The notes: a model not told the origin generated them from the letters alone. Counted from the first letter of the stretch, positions 34,601-47,871 are shown. The stretch: DNA of 64,000 nt from Branchiostoma lanceolatum (GCF_035083965.1 NC_089727.1:18154769-18218768); one strand, 5' to 3'. A program made the numbers and translations.

Positions 34601-37600
34601 GAGATTTTGGGTCCTAAGACTCTTGTTCTGGTTGGGATGCTTGCAGTGAGCTGCCGGATGACTTGGTTACGCTCAAGGTCCGCCTTGATAATTAACGCCA
34701 GCCCGCCTGACGCTGCTCTCGTCCGCCAGTTGAAGACAACTGCCGTTGGAGACTTGTCCCTCTAACTGAGGGGGGGAAATACGTGTAAAGTGCTTTTCTC
34801 AAGGGCACAACGTTGGGGCGCAAGTTCGGACATGTCCCTGGGCCCACCCGGGATCGAACCTGGGTGTCATTGTTTCACAGCCGAGCGCACTACCACTTAC
34901 TCCACACGACACCACACCCGGGGCAAAATATGCATTAAAAAAGCTGCTATGAATTTTACGCTATGAGTTAGTCTCTAACTTATATCACTTCTTTGATAAC
35001 ACAAGAGCTATCTACCACCCCAAAAAATCGTGACCAAAATATTTCCGGAATATGAGATATGAAAACTGGACGTTCAGCTGCAGTACCTAGGAAAGCTGCT
35101 CGGGGGCCAAAAGTTTAATCATTTCCAGTTTTTGCCACAAACTACCAACACACGAGATATTTAGTTATCTTGTTCATCAACAGACACATAAATGGTACTC
35201 AAAATGTAACCGCCATTTAGATAATTACAGACTCTAAAATGTGTTTTCTGTTGTTTGGCATCGTGAACATGGAGAAAAAGAACGCCCCATCATCATCATC
35301 GTCGGAACGCATAAAGGTCTTCTTTCACGTAAATATATATATAAGTGACAAACCCGTCATCGTCGCTCTGTGTTGTGACACCGATGCCTGCAGCATTGCC
35401 CCCTCTTGCAGCCATACTGTAAACAAACAGCACAATGTCATAAGTCACATTAACGGCTTTTGATATATTTCATCGAAGGACTGCCATGCTATTGCTACTC
35501 ACTGTGCGGTCTGGAGGGACGCATCTCTTTAAACTATAGAGAATACTCGGAAGGGAAGCTCTAAGCCAAACCAATTTTCCATTATGATTGATAGCAATAT
35601 GTAGTGTTATTTGGGTGTTGAACAATTCAAACTCATAATCCGAATACTACATATATATTATTACCTTTTTCAAGACAGGAGGTTATGTTGCGACGATTCT
35701 GTGTTCGTTGAGTGTGTCTGTCTGTTTGTTTGTTTGTTTATTTATTTGTTTGTGTACAATATAACTGATCAATATGCTGCAAATGTATCTTTCAAATTTC
35801 GATTATGAACCACAAAGTGGCTTTCTGTAGTACTGCATCAGAACCTCATGTTCTGGGCAATCTATGGTCATGATCTTTTTAAAGTTATGCTGCTCTTGCC
35901 TTTGGCTCATGAAGAAGAAGTATAGGCTTTGGCCCGCTATCAGATTTGCATGCTCAACTCAATATAGTACAATGCTGAAAATCTACCTTAAAGATTCAGG
36001 TTCAGTTCAATTAATCTGAAACACTAAACAACAATGGATATGTAAGCATCAACTCGTGTAGCATTCTTACGTGGTTCTCGGGCACTGTAGATGAAATAAA
36101 AAAATACCAGTTATATCATTCTCCAATCAATAGAACTAAACTTGCCTGATAAAGAAGAGGGTCAAAAACAATCATGAAGAACATTCTTTTCTATACCTAC
36201 ATGTGTAGATGGCGCATTCCGTCATTGATGACGTCACTTGAGCTTGCAACTGAGAAGGGGGAGAAGTGGTCCTTTCGTCCAGTCACGTCTTGTTGTCGTT
36301 GCGTACGTGTTGACCTCTACGTGAACCAATGGGAAGCAACGAATAAGTAACAGGTCTGCGTATTATTCAACGCACAACTAACTTTGATGAACAGTCAAAG
36401 CTAAGTACCGACATCAATTAAGGAAGACCAACGCAACAGTGTATGCTGTAAATGTGGTGACTGGTTGTTGATGTGGGTATCATTGACGACATGGATCCAA
36501 GCAATAGGGCACATGTTGTCCTTTGGCCAGGACCTTCGTCTACCCACAGACCAAACTCAAAGAAAATAGCAGAACACGCTCAATCGAAATCATGACGCAA
36601 TAGGCAGTAGTGATAAAACCTAGCGTTTCATGACCTCATACCTTCGCCAAATAATATTAAACTTACCGACTGATGCAACTACAAAATTCCCGCCATTTAC
36701 CAATATGGAATTATATTGCATTTTCTCACCATTCATTCAAATTAAGTCTTCATTTGCTTAAATGATTTTTCATCGATATTTCCCTCTTTCCCAGTGACAT
36801 ATGTCACATGTTTGAAAGTCCTATCATGGAATGTCGATGATGGTTAGACATCCAGATAATATGATAAGCAATAAAACAGTTGCTCAAACAACTTAGAATT
36901 TCATCAATTATGCAAATTAGCGCCTGTTTGGCAAAATTAGCATCTTACTCCGTCAATCATCAGATGCACTTTCAAATTAGCTATCTTCATTCCAAACATA
37001 ACAAGAGTCTTAGGACCCGAAATCTCCATGAAATTTTGTTTTTTATTAAATGGTGTCTTTTTTGCCATAGTGAATTGTTCTTGCCCTTGCAAGTTGTATA
37101 TTTTGTGCCAGTGGGTGCTTGTTTGGTTCTTATATGTAGTCTTTTTGGAAAACAGTTCCCTAGCAATGTCATTCTATATGCCTCAATGGTATGACCACCA
37201 CCTGTCGGCCCCTGGAGAAGTGACCCAGTTTCGCTACTAATGTGACAGATGTGACCGAGTTTTGCTACATGCCTAGAATGGAGGTATAGATTTTCTTCAT
37301 TTTTTTGCAAATTCAGTCTCAATTTGCATAATTTGCACTTCGGTGTCTACATGTCTGTCCAACCTACCTGCGTACCAAATGATATAAAAATCGGTTGTTC
37401 CTTTTTTCAGTTATTCTCCTTTAAAAGATTTTTTACAAATAGGCCATTGCAGTTCCAGTTACACATACCAGGGGGCCAAAAATCGACCTTGACCTTTCTC
37501 CTCCCAACACCTACCCACATACCAAATATCATTACAATCCATCTACACGTTTTACAGTTATGCTGACTGTAAGCATCCGGCGACACCAACATACGCACAT

Positions 37601-40026
37601 GCAAACGACTTTCCTCCTTACTTATGCAAATTCAGTCCCAATTGGCATAATTTGCACTTCAGTGTGTACATCTCTGTCCAAGCTACCTGCGTACCAAATA
37701 ACATGACAATAAATCGTTCCTTTCTTCAGTTATTCTCCTTAGAAGATTTTTACAAATAGGCCATTGCAGTTTCAGTGACACATACCAGGGGGCCAAAAAT
37801 CGCCCTTGACCTTTCCCTTCCCAGTACCTACCAACAGACCAAATATCATTACAATCCATCCACATGTTCTACAGTTATGCTGACTTTAAGCATCCGGTGA
37901 CACAAACATACACACAAACACGCAAACGCATGCAAAACAGTATCTCCATGAAATAAGTATTTTTTCATGGAGATAACAAATGAAACTAGAGTCATGTTTT
38001 TCAATCGTCCATTTAGAAATGTAAGCTGCGCTGTTGATAACATAACATAACATAACATAACATAACATAACATAGTGTTCGGATAAGAGGCATATTGCCT
38101 ATGAGATCCGCGTCTTAAGCTTAGACTCGTAACTTGGAGTTCAGAGTTTGTAGTGAGAGTTTATGATGGGCTGGGTGAGTACTGCAGTCCCCTCCAGTGG
38201 TTGTCCATTTTGATTTGAAAGTACAAAGTGTTTACAGTTTCGGCAGCTACAACATCCGAAGGGATGTTGATCTACTGACCTAGATTCCAGGACACCAGCT
38301 GTAAAGCATTACAGTGAAAGATGCATACTATAGTTTATGATGCAGCAGTGCCAGAAGCTTTCCTCAGTAATTTTGCAGAATAGGTCATGATTTGCATAAT
38401 GTGCATTTCATTGTGTTCGTCATCACCTACGGTGTCTATGTACCAAAAAACAATGAAAATTCATCAATTCCTGCTCAAGTTATTCTCTTCAAAAGTTATA
38501 AACAAAAAGGCCAACTGCAGTTAGAAGTAAAACATCAGGGAGCCCTGCCCCAAAAGCTATCTGCCACTCAAAAATCATGACCATAGGATCCCATAGCACA
38601 AAATTGACAACATACTTTCAGCGTATTTATAAACTTTCCTCATTCATTAGGCAATTTAGCTCCTGATTTGCATAAGTATGCAATTATGTTAAGAATCACC
38701 TACCCTATATACATGCAAAAAACATGACGATTCGGTAACCCCTGCTGGAGTTATTCCCTTTCAAATCTGACAACAAAAGCGCCAACTGCAGTTTTAAACA
38801 AGCTGTCAGGGGACCCAAACTTACTTTACTCACACCCAGTCTAAAAAGCTATCTACTTCTGTTCTCAAAAATCATGAACATGGCACCTCAAGGAGGCCCA
38901 AAATCGAACTTGACCTTCGCGACCCCTACCCATCCACTAAATACCATACACAACAATCAACAGCTTGTCGAATTATGCTGTCCATATATAACACACATAC
39001 ATGCACAGCTTGCTGAAGTACCGTAGGAAAACGCCAGGTAAACCATTTCCAAACTTGATCTTCGTTCCCACAACCGCTACTCACCTACAAAAATCATGAA
39101 GATCAATCCACAGTTTTTCGAGTTATGCTCTTGACATACATACAGACCCAGCCCCACCATGGCGTAACTCAAAAACATAACCTTCTCGGCAAATGTATAA
39201 GGTGCATAGATTATGAGAAAGTAAGACGCTGCTATCGATATCGTTCAAGGAGAAAACTGAATTGCCCCCACAAAAATACTCCTGTTTCATGACAGTCTGT
39301 CAAATTTCTGCATAGTGCACTCACCTTAGTTTTAGTTGTGATGATGTCTTGCCTGATTTTTGCGGTATGCAGTAAGCGGTGGACAATGACAACTGTTCCA
39401 TGAACGCTGTGACACCGCGCCAGTGCCGTGTTGTACAGAGCAGTAGCTCTGGTCAAGTTCCTAGTGTCCCTAGTTTCTGTTCCTCTTTTCAGGTACACGT
39501 CGGCGACACTTTTGATCGCTTCTGTTTCTAACATGTTGTTCTCGTTTACTATTCCCTCCACCATCAACTGTGCGTATCCAACCAGCAAAGAGTCTGTGTA
39601 ACCACCGGCAGCCCGTCTCTTGTCCAGGACTTGAAACTTTTCCGCCACTTTTGCAGGTGTAGTCGTTTCCTTGTCTTGAGTTGGCTGTTCCTTACCCTGT
39701 GATCCTTTTGACGACACCCCTTTCAAAAGCCTCTCCGTGTATTCGTATCGGTGTTCTATACCTTCTCCCTGATCCCTATTTTGACACCGGACTACAGCAG
39801 CCATGTAAAGAGCCAAGGCCATGTTTAACTTCCCTACGTCCTTCCCGAGTCTTCCCTTCTCCAAGTTCACGTCGCCCAGACTTTTGAGCAGCTCCAGTTC
39901 CAGCAGCCTGTCCTTGTCAGCCATGGCATCCACCAGGGCACGGAGGTAGCCTGTCTCCGCACGGGCTAGTCCGTACCTCCTGCCCTTCGCGTCCGCCTCA
40001 CGGAGTTTCTCACAGACCCTCAACAT
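28668..40026 (-). CDS. Nucleotidyltransferase-TPR protein, copy A (one frameshift)
   Basis: Exons on minus: 40026-39325, 36084-36071 (14 nt), 32424-32318, 31977-28668. All junctions are GT-AG with matching phases (0, 2, 1). If the single missing base near 29685 is ignored as an error, the product is about 1377 residues. Residues 1-234 are helical with TPR-like LGDVxLEKGRL and VADVYLKRG repeats. Around residues 434-451 is [19 protein letters not shown], a Gly-Ser plus D-x-E nucleotidyltransferase motif. A helical region follows, then 13 TPRs of 44 residues (785 onward). ATG 40026 is preferred because the plus paralogue starts at the same peptide, [17 protein letters not shown]. No signal peptide, so probably intracellular. 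The substrate is unknown. Confidence 0.85.
28719..30445 (-). repeat. Thirteen 132-bp TPR units (copy A)
   Basis: The unit consensus is [19 protein letters not shown], AWxDLGDHRKA and [10 protein letters not shown], 44 residues, like kinesin-light-chain/nephrocystin-3-type TPR_12 arrays. DNA period is exactly 132 bp. Unit 6 contains the frameshift: CTTGGT-ATCCCAAAAAGGC where sister units have GGTGATCACAGAAAGGC. Confidence 0.92.
30473..31591 (-). other. NTase core plus helical domain (copy A)
   Basis: [20 protein letters not shown] then [11 protein letters not shown] gives G-S...S-D-L-E, as in DUF294/GlnD nucleotidyltransferases. A possible third acid is Glu in [11 protein letters not shown]. 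The following helical stretch with [18 protein letters not shown] resembles the helical partner domain of DUF294 proteins. Family assignment is from motif recall, not a search. Confidence 0.65.
32690..32860 (+). repeat. tRNA-derived SINE
   Basis: Degenerate tRNA-like head followed by TTGGGAAAGACACTTTACAC and GACGGTGGAGTGACACCCG, shared with the SINE at 63845 and, inverted, at 34770. Confidence 0.6.
33451..34440 (+). mobile_element. ATCTCCATGA-family repeat, internal tandem trimer
   Basis: Starts TTATCTCCATGAAAAA. Three ~300-base units follow, each with CGGATGCxTxAAGTCxxCAT, GATTGTAATGATWTTYGGTA, AAGGTCGATTTTGGGCCC and ending near TTGGACAGAGATGTACACAC. It lies in intron 2 of copy A. Confidence 0.8.
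34770..34917 (-). repeat. tRNA-derived SINE
   Basis: On minus: GTGTGGAGTAAGTGGTAGTG (A box) and CCAGGTTCGATCCCGGGTG (B box) at tRNA spacing, then the shared AAGCACTTTACAC core. Confidence 0.75.
37004..37977 (-). mobile_element. ATCTCCATGA-family repeat, reverse, internal dimer
   Basis: Left end AACAAGAGTCTTAGGACCCG followed by AATCTCCATGA; right end TTTTTTCATGGAGATAAC. Two internal units each carry CAGGGGGCCAAAAATCG and ACATACCAAATATCATTACA. Confidence 0.8.
38039..38073 (+). repeat. (CATAA)n microsatellite
   Basis: Seven consecutive CATAA pentamers. Confidence 0.95.
38380..39180 (-). repeat. Diverged relative of the ATCTCCATGA family
   Basis: Two units with GCATAATGTGCATTTCATTG, TTATTCTCTTCAAAAG and RRCCCAAAATCGAACTTGACC resemble the 37-kb units but are more diverged and lack clear ends. 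Confidence 0.5.
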
Positions 40027-41391
40027 GGTGAACTCGTGCTGTGTTACGGGAAGATCTCTAAAACCCCTTATATCCACGGGCACTGGACTCCGTGTTTGTA
40101 TTGTTCCCCTGACTTGAACAGTGACAGGTGTCACACTGCTCGTGTCAACATTACGTCATCTGTCAGTTCAATGGTGAAAGGTTCAATAGAATAGCTTCAT
40201 AAACATATCAGGTACGTAGCTTGTCTGCCTGTCTGTTTGAAATATAAGTGCTCAGGTCGGTAGCTCTTTTTGGTACTATGATCACAGTTTACCTGTCAGC
40301 ATATGCACCTTTTTGCCTGCCGCCACTGTGTCTTCAGTTGCTTGTCTTCACTGAAACAGAAGATTTGAAATGCACCTGTTTACTGTGACGTTGCAGCCAC
40401 CCCCCCCCCCCCCCCCCCCCAACATAAACGCACTTGCCAAACCCGCATAAGAGTTGTTTACAGGAGAATTCATGCCAGGTATAAGAATTTTCCTACTCCA
40501 CTTTTACATCAAAAGTAACCTCCTTTCGTGGTTAGATCCTGAGACCTTAACGTCACCTTTTAGTAGTCTCATGATGTTAGTTTGGACAGTATTATGTCGG
40601 AGTATCGTGTTTTTCATGCGTACCGTACGACATTTGGTCAACATATACACAGCTTGCAGTCCTGTCAGATCTGTGTTCTCCTCAGTACAGCTAAGAGTGA
40701 AGAATAGCAAACTTATTAGATATTGAAAAAACACATTTCACCCTCAATTTGCAGGTAAAATCAACGATTCAAACCCACGATCGACTGGCACCACGAAAGC
40801 GGAAGTCCCCAGGTGTGACCTCACCTGTAGGGCGGGGCGTCTGGGAACGGGGATTCCCCGTCTTTTGGGATGTTCCATTCGCAAACGATATGGGAGGGAG
40901 AGGTGACTTTCTAATTCATAGTTGATTATAGTCCAACATATATTGAACGAATAAAAAGTAGATCTCATTTAATTCGGTACCTCTTTGCCCAATTATAGTA
41001 ATATTACATCTAAGAATCACATATATATTCTACAGAGGTTTTATTTTTATGCTTTATTCGGCAGAAATGAGACCTGGACATAGTAGTGCGAAGATCCGAT
41101 AAAAGAGAACACTGGAAAAGCACATTAAGACACAGTATAGGCGACCAAGAAGCCATGCAGTCCCTGGCCTGTGCACTTAAGTCTTACGCAGTTAGACAGG
41201 TTACATGATATGTTGACGAGTGTTTTCAAACCTTTAGTGTATTGAACCTTTCACCTTTCACCTTTGAACTGACGTTTTCAATGTTGACACGAGCAATCTG
41301 ACACCTGTTTTCGTTCCACGTATAGAACTAACACGAAGTCCGGCGCCCGTTGATATAAGAAGTTTTAGAGTTAGCACAGCACAGTTTCGCC
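40027..41391. promoter_or_regulatory. Shared promoter region of the divergent NTase-TPR pair
   Basis: 1365 bases between two opposite start codons. The outer ~150 bases on each side are inverted copies of one leader: TTGAACCTTTCACC, TGTTGACACGAGCA and GATATAAG sit in the same order before both ATGs. The middle holds a poly-C tract (40397-40422) and unique sequence. GATATAAG is 33-50 bases before the ATGs, so it may be leader rather than TATA box. Confidence 0.6.
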
Positions 41392-43171
41392 ATGTTGAGG
41401 GTCTGTGAGAAACTCCGTGAGGCGGACGCGAAGGGCAGGAGGTGCGGACTAGTCCGCGCGGAGACAGGCTACCTCCGTGCCCTGGTGGACGCCGTAGCTG
41501 ACATGGACAGGCTGGCGGAAGTGGAGCTGCTCAAAAGTCTGGGTGACGTGAACTTGGAGAAGGGAAGACTCGGGAAGGACGTAGGGAAGTTCAACATGGC
41601 CTTGACGCTTTACATGGCTGCTGTGGTCCGGTGTGACCATCGGGAGCAAGAAGAAGTTATAGAACAACGATACGAATACACGGAGAGGCTTTTACAAGGG
41701 GTGTCGTCAACGGTGTCAACGGTTGAGGAACAGTCAACTGAAGATAAAGAGACAACTACACTTGCAAAGGTGGATGGAACGTTTCAAGACCTGGACAAGA
41801 GACGGGCTGCCGGTGGTAACACAGACTTCGTGTTGGTTGGATACGCACGGTTGATGGTAGAGGGAATAGTAAACGGGAACAACATGTTAGAAACAGAAGC
41901 GATCAAAAGTATCGGTGACGTGTACTTGAAAAGAGGATCAGAAACCAGAGACACTAGAGACTTGACCAAAGCTACTGCGCTGTACAACACGGCACTGGGG
42001 CGGTGTCACAACGTTCATGGAACTGTCGTCATTGTCCACCGCTTACTACATACAGCAAAGACCCGACAAGAAATCAGCACAACAAGCATAAAAGTGAGTT
42101 TTTTAACGATTGCAGGTTCTTGAATTGACTTCTTTTACATTTAATGCCTATTATTGCTTTCCTTACTTCTGAAGACAAAGGTATTACTTGGGTTTATTCT
42201 ATAAAGTATTTTTGAGGACAAAATACTAAGTAGCTCCAGAATTTGTGAATGTATTTTCACAATGTTTGGTCTGTTGGTATATGAAGGTCTTGACATGTGC
42301 CTATCATATTGCGTCCATATAGTCAATGATGCCCAAATCAACAACAAGGCACCGTATTCTACGAGTCACGCTGTGTCCTTTACCTTTGACCTTTCGCCAA
42401 AGTTCAGTTGTACGTTGAATAATATGATTACTCACCTGTTAAGGTTCCGGTTTGGAATATCAAGCTAGTGACCACCCCTATAACTACTCCGTGAAATATG
42501 ACGCAAATCATCTAGGTTTTCTCCTATCATAGTTCTCAAATTATAGTTTTGGCTTCAGTTTTTTCGGTTATCTTTATAACAATGTGCAATCCTTTATATT
42601 TCCTGAAAAGCCTAATCGGCGTAGCGTTTTACGGTTGCGTAGTTTTGGTCGTCCACGAATACTTCCTGGTATCAGTGCACGATGACGGTAACGCGGCTTT
42701 GTCACGTATCCCCGTCTTTCTAAAGACATGTCAGATCGGCCCTGAATCGTAAAAAAAACTACGAACCGAGACCTTAACCATTAATGGCTTCTTGTCGATT
42801 CTCGTAGAGATCCACACGTACCCAACAAGACGTAACACGACGGGAGGGCCACTTCTCCATGTTCTCATCGTCATCTTCAAGTGACGCCATGCGACATTTG
42901 CACATGTAGGTACAGGGAAAACTGGTTCTTTGTACCTGTTTTTCTTCCATATCAGGTATATAGATATGTTGTTTGGGGAATAATGTAATTGAAAATTCGT
43001 TGAAATTGACATGCTGAGAATGGATTCCGAGGAATTTTCCGACCAATTCGAGGGTATCGAGGAGATAGTGGGCTTTAAATTCTGAAAATTTCTTGAAATC
43101 TATGCCCAGAAAAGCCAGATTGAAAAGCTCTTTTCGTGTTGGTTGTCATTAATGTCAATCCCCAAATATGG

Positions 43172-43196
43172 CATATATATATATATATATATATAT
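43172..43196. repeat. (AT)n microsatellite
   Basis: Twelve AT dinucleotides; a G run follows at 43222. Confidence 0.9.
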
Positions 43197-44517
43197 TCCT
43201 AACTAGATGGAGGACGGAGCGGGGGGGGGGGCTAGAAGTGCCAGTGACGTCCTATAACTGCTGAACGAAGTGAGCTAGGACAACCAAACTTTGTGACTTT
43301 TGATAAATTCACTTGGCAACAATGTCATAACAATTGTATATGTTTATGTGAGCAACGGGTTTCGGATAGGCATATTTGACAAAATTCACAAATTTTGGCT
43401 TAAATAATGAAGTTTCAAGGTTTTCTTGCTCAATCACCATTGATTTCCCACATTATTAACAACATATGTCATCTAATGTAATTTCTATGATTTGATATTC
43501 ATGAATTATGCTAATTTGATGACGGTATCGGTCAAAATCCAAGATGGCGGAGCATACTTAGTTTAGGTATAAACAGGCTTTTTCCCCTTCAAATTCGTCA
43601 CTACGTATTACCTGGTATACCGGATTTTGAAACAGGCAGAAGTTTCAGACAGCATCCGCTATCTTTCGTCAGTGACTAAGGAAAGATCTGGCAGAACCAG
43701 GTTTTATACCAAACCGCTGAATAGCTATGCTAATGGAGTGAAGGTAATTTCAGATGGTTCAATAGAATAGTACGTCAAGTACGTCAAGACAATGTCGTAT
43801 GTTAGTGCCCAATTAGCTCCTGTTACTTTAAGAGCTAATGTTGTTCGTCGGGGTTGAGGGTGGGTGGTTAGAGAGCTATCCAAAGTGCCTAAAAGTTCGA
43901 CGCGTAGACCTCCTTTGCTGTTGCAATGAGGGTGGGGTTATATATTCTGTCAATAATGTATAGTATTATTGATTGGAAAATGATGTCATATACACTTTGT
44001 TATTCCTATTCAGTGTCCAAGACCCGCAGAAAGCTGAGAACCTAGCACGGGTTGACGATGACAAGTTGGTATATCCCATTTCTTTCTTTAGTGTTTTAGA
44101 AGTTGAAGTCTTAAATGCAAATTCTAAGCATTTCAATTCGTTAAAAAACTGAAGGAGATGAACGCTTTGCATAAAGGATAATCATAATGCAATGATGGCT
44201 AGATATATACAGTATCCTATTTCTGTTCCAGTATATACAAAGAACATTTACAAGATGGCTTAAAAGCCCTGCAGGCTGGAGACCTGGATAAAGCAGAACA
44301 AAGCTTTGCAGCTTCGCTCAAGTGTGTTCATGTCAAAAGTAAGTCTTATTATGATTATCTTCGCCAGAAGGTTATCTTTTCGGTTTTGCTTTAGTGGAAT
44401 GGCTGTGAATGTAAACAATATAACCCAATAAGCTGTAAATAGATGTTTTAATTGGTGTACTCATCAACAATTCCACAATATTGCGGAAAAGCAAACAATA
44501 GAAAAATGGGTTAAGGA

Positions 44518-44690
44518 GTCGGAGATTTATTTCCGAACGTTTCGAGTGACATCGATCACTCTTCTTCAGCGTCACTAAAATGAACTAGCAGAAGTGAACT
44601 AGCAGCGTCACTAAAATAAACTTCTTTTATGTTGACGCTGAAGAGGAGTGATGGATGTCACTCTAAACGCCCGGAAATAAATCTCCGAAT
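44518..44690. mobile_element. Inverted-repeat fragment of a Penelope-like element
   Basis: Two ~55-bp arms in opposite orientation: GGAGATTTATTTCC..GAACG, GTTTCGAGTGACATCGATCA and CTTCTTCAGCGTCA, mirrored by TGACGCTGAAGAGGAGTGAT and CGGAAATAAATCTCC. The same word cluster occurs at 50715. It lies in intron 3 of copy B. Confidence 0.65.
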
Positions 44691-46410
44691 TCTTATCCAG
44701 TTGTAGACTTTCTCTTTACAGAATCATTGTTTACCTGGATGTATAACCTTCACAAATGTATAGACGAAATTGTGTAAAATATTTACATCTCAACTATTTC
44801 TCTATCGATAAGAATGATTAAATACGAGATAACAATTCATAACTTTTGTCTTAACTTGTACCTTTTGTAACAGGCCAACACAGGAAAGAGGCAGAGCCCC
44901 TATACCAGTTAGGCCACGTTTACCTGAAGAGAGGAATCCAGTCAAAGGACGGGGGCGATTTCACCAAGGCTGCAGCACTCTGTAATGCAGCACTGGTAAG
45001 ATCAAGGAGACAAGATATATTGGTAACAATCCAGGAAATAACTAAAAGATTTGTTAAGGAAGTCCTGAAGATTGAACAGAAGGTAGACATTCATGATACA
45101 GAGAAACATAAGTCGATGTTGAAGGCTGATAGGGAGTCGTAGAAAAAGAGATCAAAAGAATTGAGGAAGAGGTAGATCCATATTGCCTTGATGACACCGA
45201 CCCAAAGATAAAAGAAGTGGAGATAAAGAGAGTGGAATACTTCAAAGCACTGTTTCAGACAGTTGTAGATCAGCGTAAAACGTTCATAGCTGGCCTTGTA
45301 GATGAATGCATAGAGGTAATGGGTCCCCCTCCCTGTAAGTACGCCATGATAGGTTTGGGTTCACAAGCCACTGGATTGGTAACCCCATACTCTGATCTGG
45401 AATTTGCTATTTTGGTAGAGGATGAAACCGAGCATAATGTTGTCTATTTCCGCAATCTCACCCATTATCTGCACCTCAAAGTGATAGATCTGGGAGAAAC
45501 CATTCTCCCGGCCATGGGGATTAAGTCTCTTAATGATTTCTACTCAGACGACCAACTGGACAACTGGTTGTATGACTCTGTAACACCGCGCGGTTTATCG
45601 TTCGACGGAGCCATGCCACATGCATGCAAGACTCCGTTTGGCAGGGATAGAATGAGCACAGGAACAAGCGAACTCATCCACACACCAAGCAATATGACCA
45701 ACATTCTAAAAGACGACCTTAGGTTCCATTTAAAGAAAGGCTACCATCTTGCTAGTATACTGGGAAATGTGTCCTTTATCACAGGAGAGCAGAGCTTGGT
45801 TGATGAGTACAGGTCTTTATTGAATCAGCAACTTGAAACAAACGGGACATTATTAATGCTAGCGAGTACTGATCTAAGTGAGAATGCATCATCATTCAAA
45901 ACCCAGACTCTCACTGCCAGTCTGTTGAATGTAAAGAAAGAAATGTATCGGTTTTCTGGCCTTGCAATATCCACTTGGGCGCTACTTCATAACATACAAC
46001 CGACCATAATTTGGGAGACTATTCAGGAACTTGAAAAAAGAGGGGTCATCAACATTGAAAACGCACACCACCTGATGGTGCTAGTCAGTATCTCAGCAGA
46101 ACTGAGGCTACGGACATACATGAACAATCATGGTCAGGTGGAAAACATGTCAACATTGTCGTCAATGTCAATCGATACTGGCATTGGGGAGAAATTGAAG
46201 AATGTATTTTACGTCTCAAACACAAAACAGCTCATGAGATACTATTACACAGAAAAGCCATTGAAACGCTTTATTTCACAGCTGCTGACCGACCATCAGC
46301 CTTCGACTGTTCTGCCAATCTTGTTTGACAATTCTTCAAAACTAAAAGCAGAGGTGTACGAAAGTCTGTGCGATTTTCAAAATTTAAAGAAATGCAGGGA
46401 GCAAACACTA

Positions 46411-47871
46411 CAAACATATTTGTCTAAACATAGTGAAAACACTACACACAGTGACGTTGCCGAGACTCTTATCAAGTTGGGTAACGCCTGTTTGAAACTT
46501 GGCGATCATAGAAAGGCAATTAACTTTTATGAACAGTCACTAAAGATGATGCGCAGTATGTATGGTGAAGGCACTGCACATCCTAACATCGCCGTCATCC
46601 TTATAAACCTGGGTACCACCTGGAGCGACCTTGGAGATTATAGGAAGTCGATGAGCTATCATGAACAGGCACTACAGATAGAGCGGAGTATCTATGGTGA
46701 GAACACTGCACACCCTGACATTGCCAGCTCATTTAACAACTTGGGTGTCACCTGGAGCCAACTTGGAGATCACAGAAAGGCCATCAGTTATCATGAACAG
46801 TCACTAGAGATGGAGCGGAGTATCTATGGTGATGACACTGCGCATCCTGACATCGCCCGCTCACTTAACAACTTGGGTATCGCCTGGAGAAGCCTTGGAG
46901 ATTACAGAAAGGCGGTCAGCTATTGTGAACAGTCACTACAGATGGAGCGGGGTATCTATGGTGAGGACACCGCACATCCTCACATCGCCAATTCACTTGC
47001 CAACTTGGGTACCGCCATGAGCGACCTAGGTGATCACAGAAGGGCAGTCATGTGTCATGAACAGGCCCTGAAGATGAAAAGGAGTATCTATGGTGAGAAC
47101 ACCGTACATCCTGACATAGCCGCAGCCCTTGGCAACTTGGGCAGAACCGCAAGTAACCTTGGTGATAACAGAAGGGCGATAAGGTGCCATGAACAGGCAC
47201 TACAGATGATGCGGGGTATCCACGGTGAGGATACTGCACATCATGACATCGCAATCATACTTAACAACTTGGGTATCGCCACCGGTAGTAACATTGGATA
47301 TCAAAGAAAGGCGGTCAGCTATCATGAACAGGCGCTAAATATGATGCTGAGTATATATGGTGAGAACGCCGCACATCCTGAGATTGCCTATTTACTCAAC
47401 AACTTGAGTAAGGCACTGAGTGACATTGGGGATCACAGAAAGGCGGTCAACTGTTGTGAAAAGTCACTGCAGATGAACCGGATCATCTATGGTCAGGACA
47501 CTGGACACCCTGCCATTACGGGCTCTCTTAACAACTTGGGTACCGCCTGGAGCAACCTTGGTGATCACAGAAAGGCAGCCAGGTGTCATGAACAGGCAAT
47601 ACAGATGATGCAGCGTATCTATGGTGAAAACACTGCACACCCTGACATCGCCGGCTCACTTACCAACTTGGGTATCGCCTGTGGACACCTTGGTTATCAC
47701 AGAAAGGCGGTCAGCTATCATGAGCAGTCACTACAGATGAGACAGCGTATCTATGGTAAGGACACTGCACACCCTGACATCGCCAGTTCACTGAACAATT
47801 TGTCCATCGCATGGAGAGTACTTGGTGACCACGAAAAGGGCTTCAGCTATTCTGTTCAGGCCGAACAGATG
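46411..47871 (+). repeat. Eleven 132-bp TPR units (copy B)
   Basis: Same 44-residue unit as copy A. One unit has an extra residue ([12 protein letters not shown]). The units [16 protein letters not shown] favour His where copy A favours Tyr, showing copy-specific homogenisation. Confidence 0.9.

Noticed and set aside
34850..34915. Functional tRNA gene on minus
   Set aside because: Good A and B boxes but imperfect acceptor stem and attached SINE core; a repeat is more likely.
38039..38073. CRISPR-like array (also 51103-51322 and 12060-12495)
   Set aside because: Units are contiguous microsatellite or minisatellite repeats without unique spacers, in a eukaryotic context.
40027..40134. N-terminal extension of the copy A first exon beginning at 40134
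   Set aside because: The first codon there is GTG, and the plus paralogue lacks the extension. ATG 40026 is shared by both copies.
40397..40422. Poly-C tract as regulatory element
   Set aside because: Homopolymer of uncertain true length; no conserved counterpart in the mirrored leader.
42549..42752. Hydrophobic 67-residue frame
   Set aside because: Starts with TTG, lies in an intron of copy B, and has no splice logic or family resemblance.
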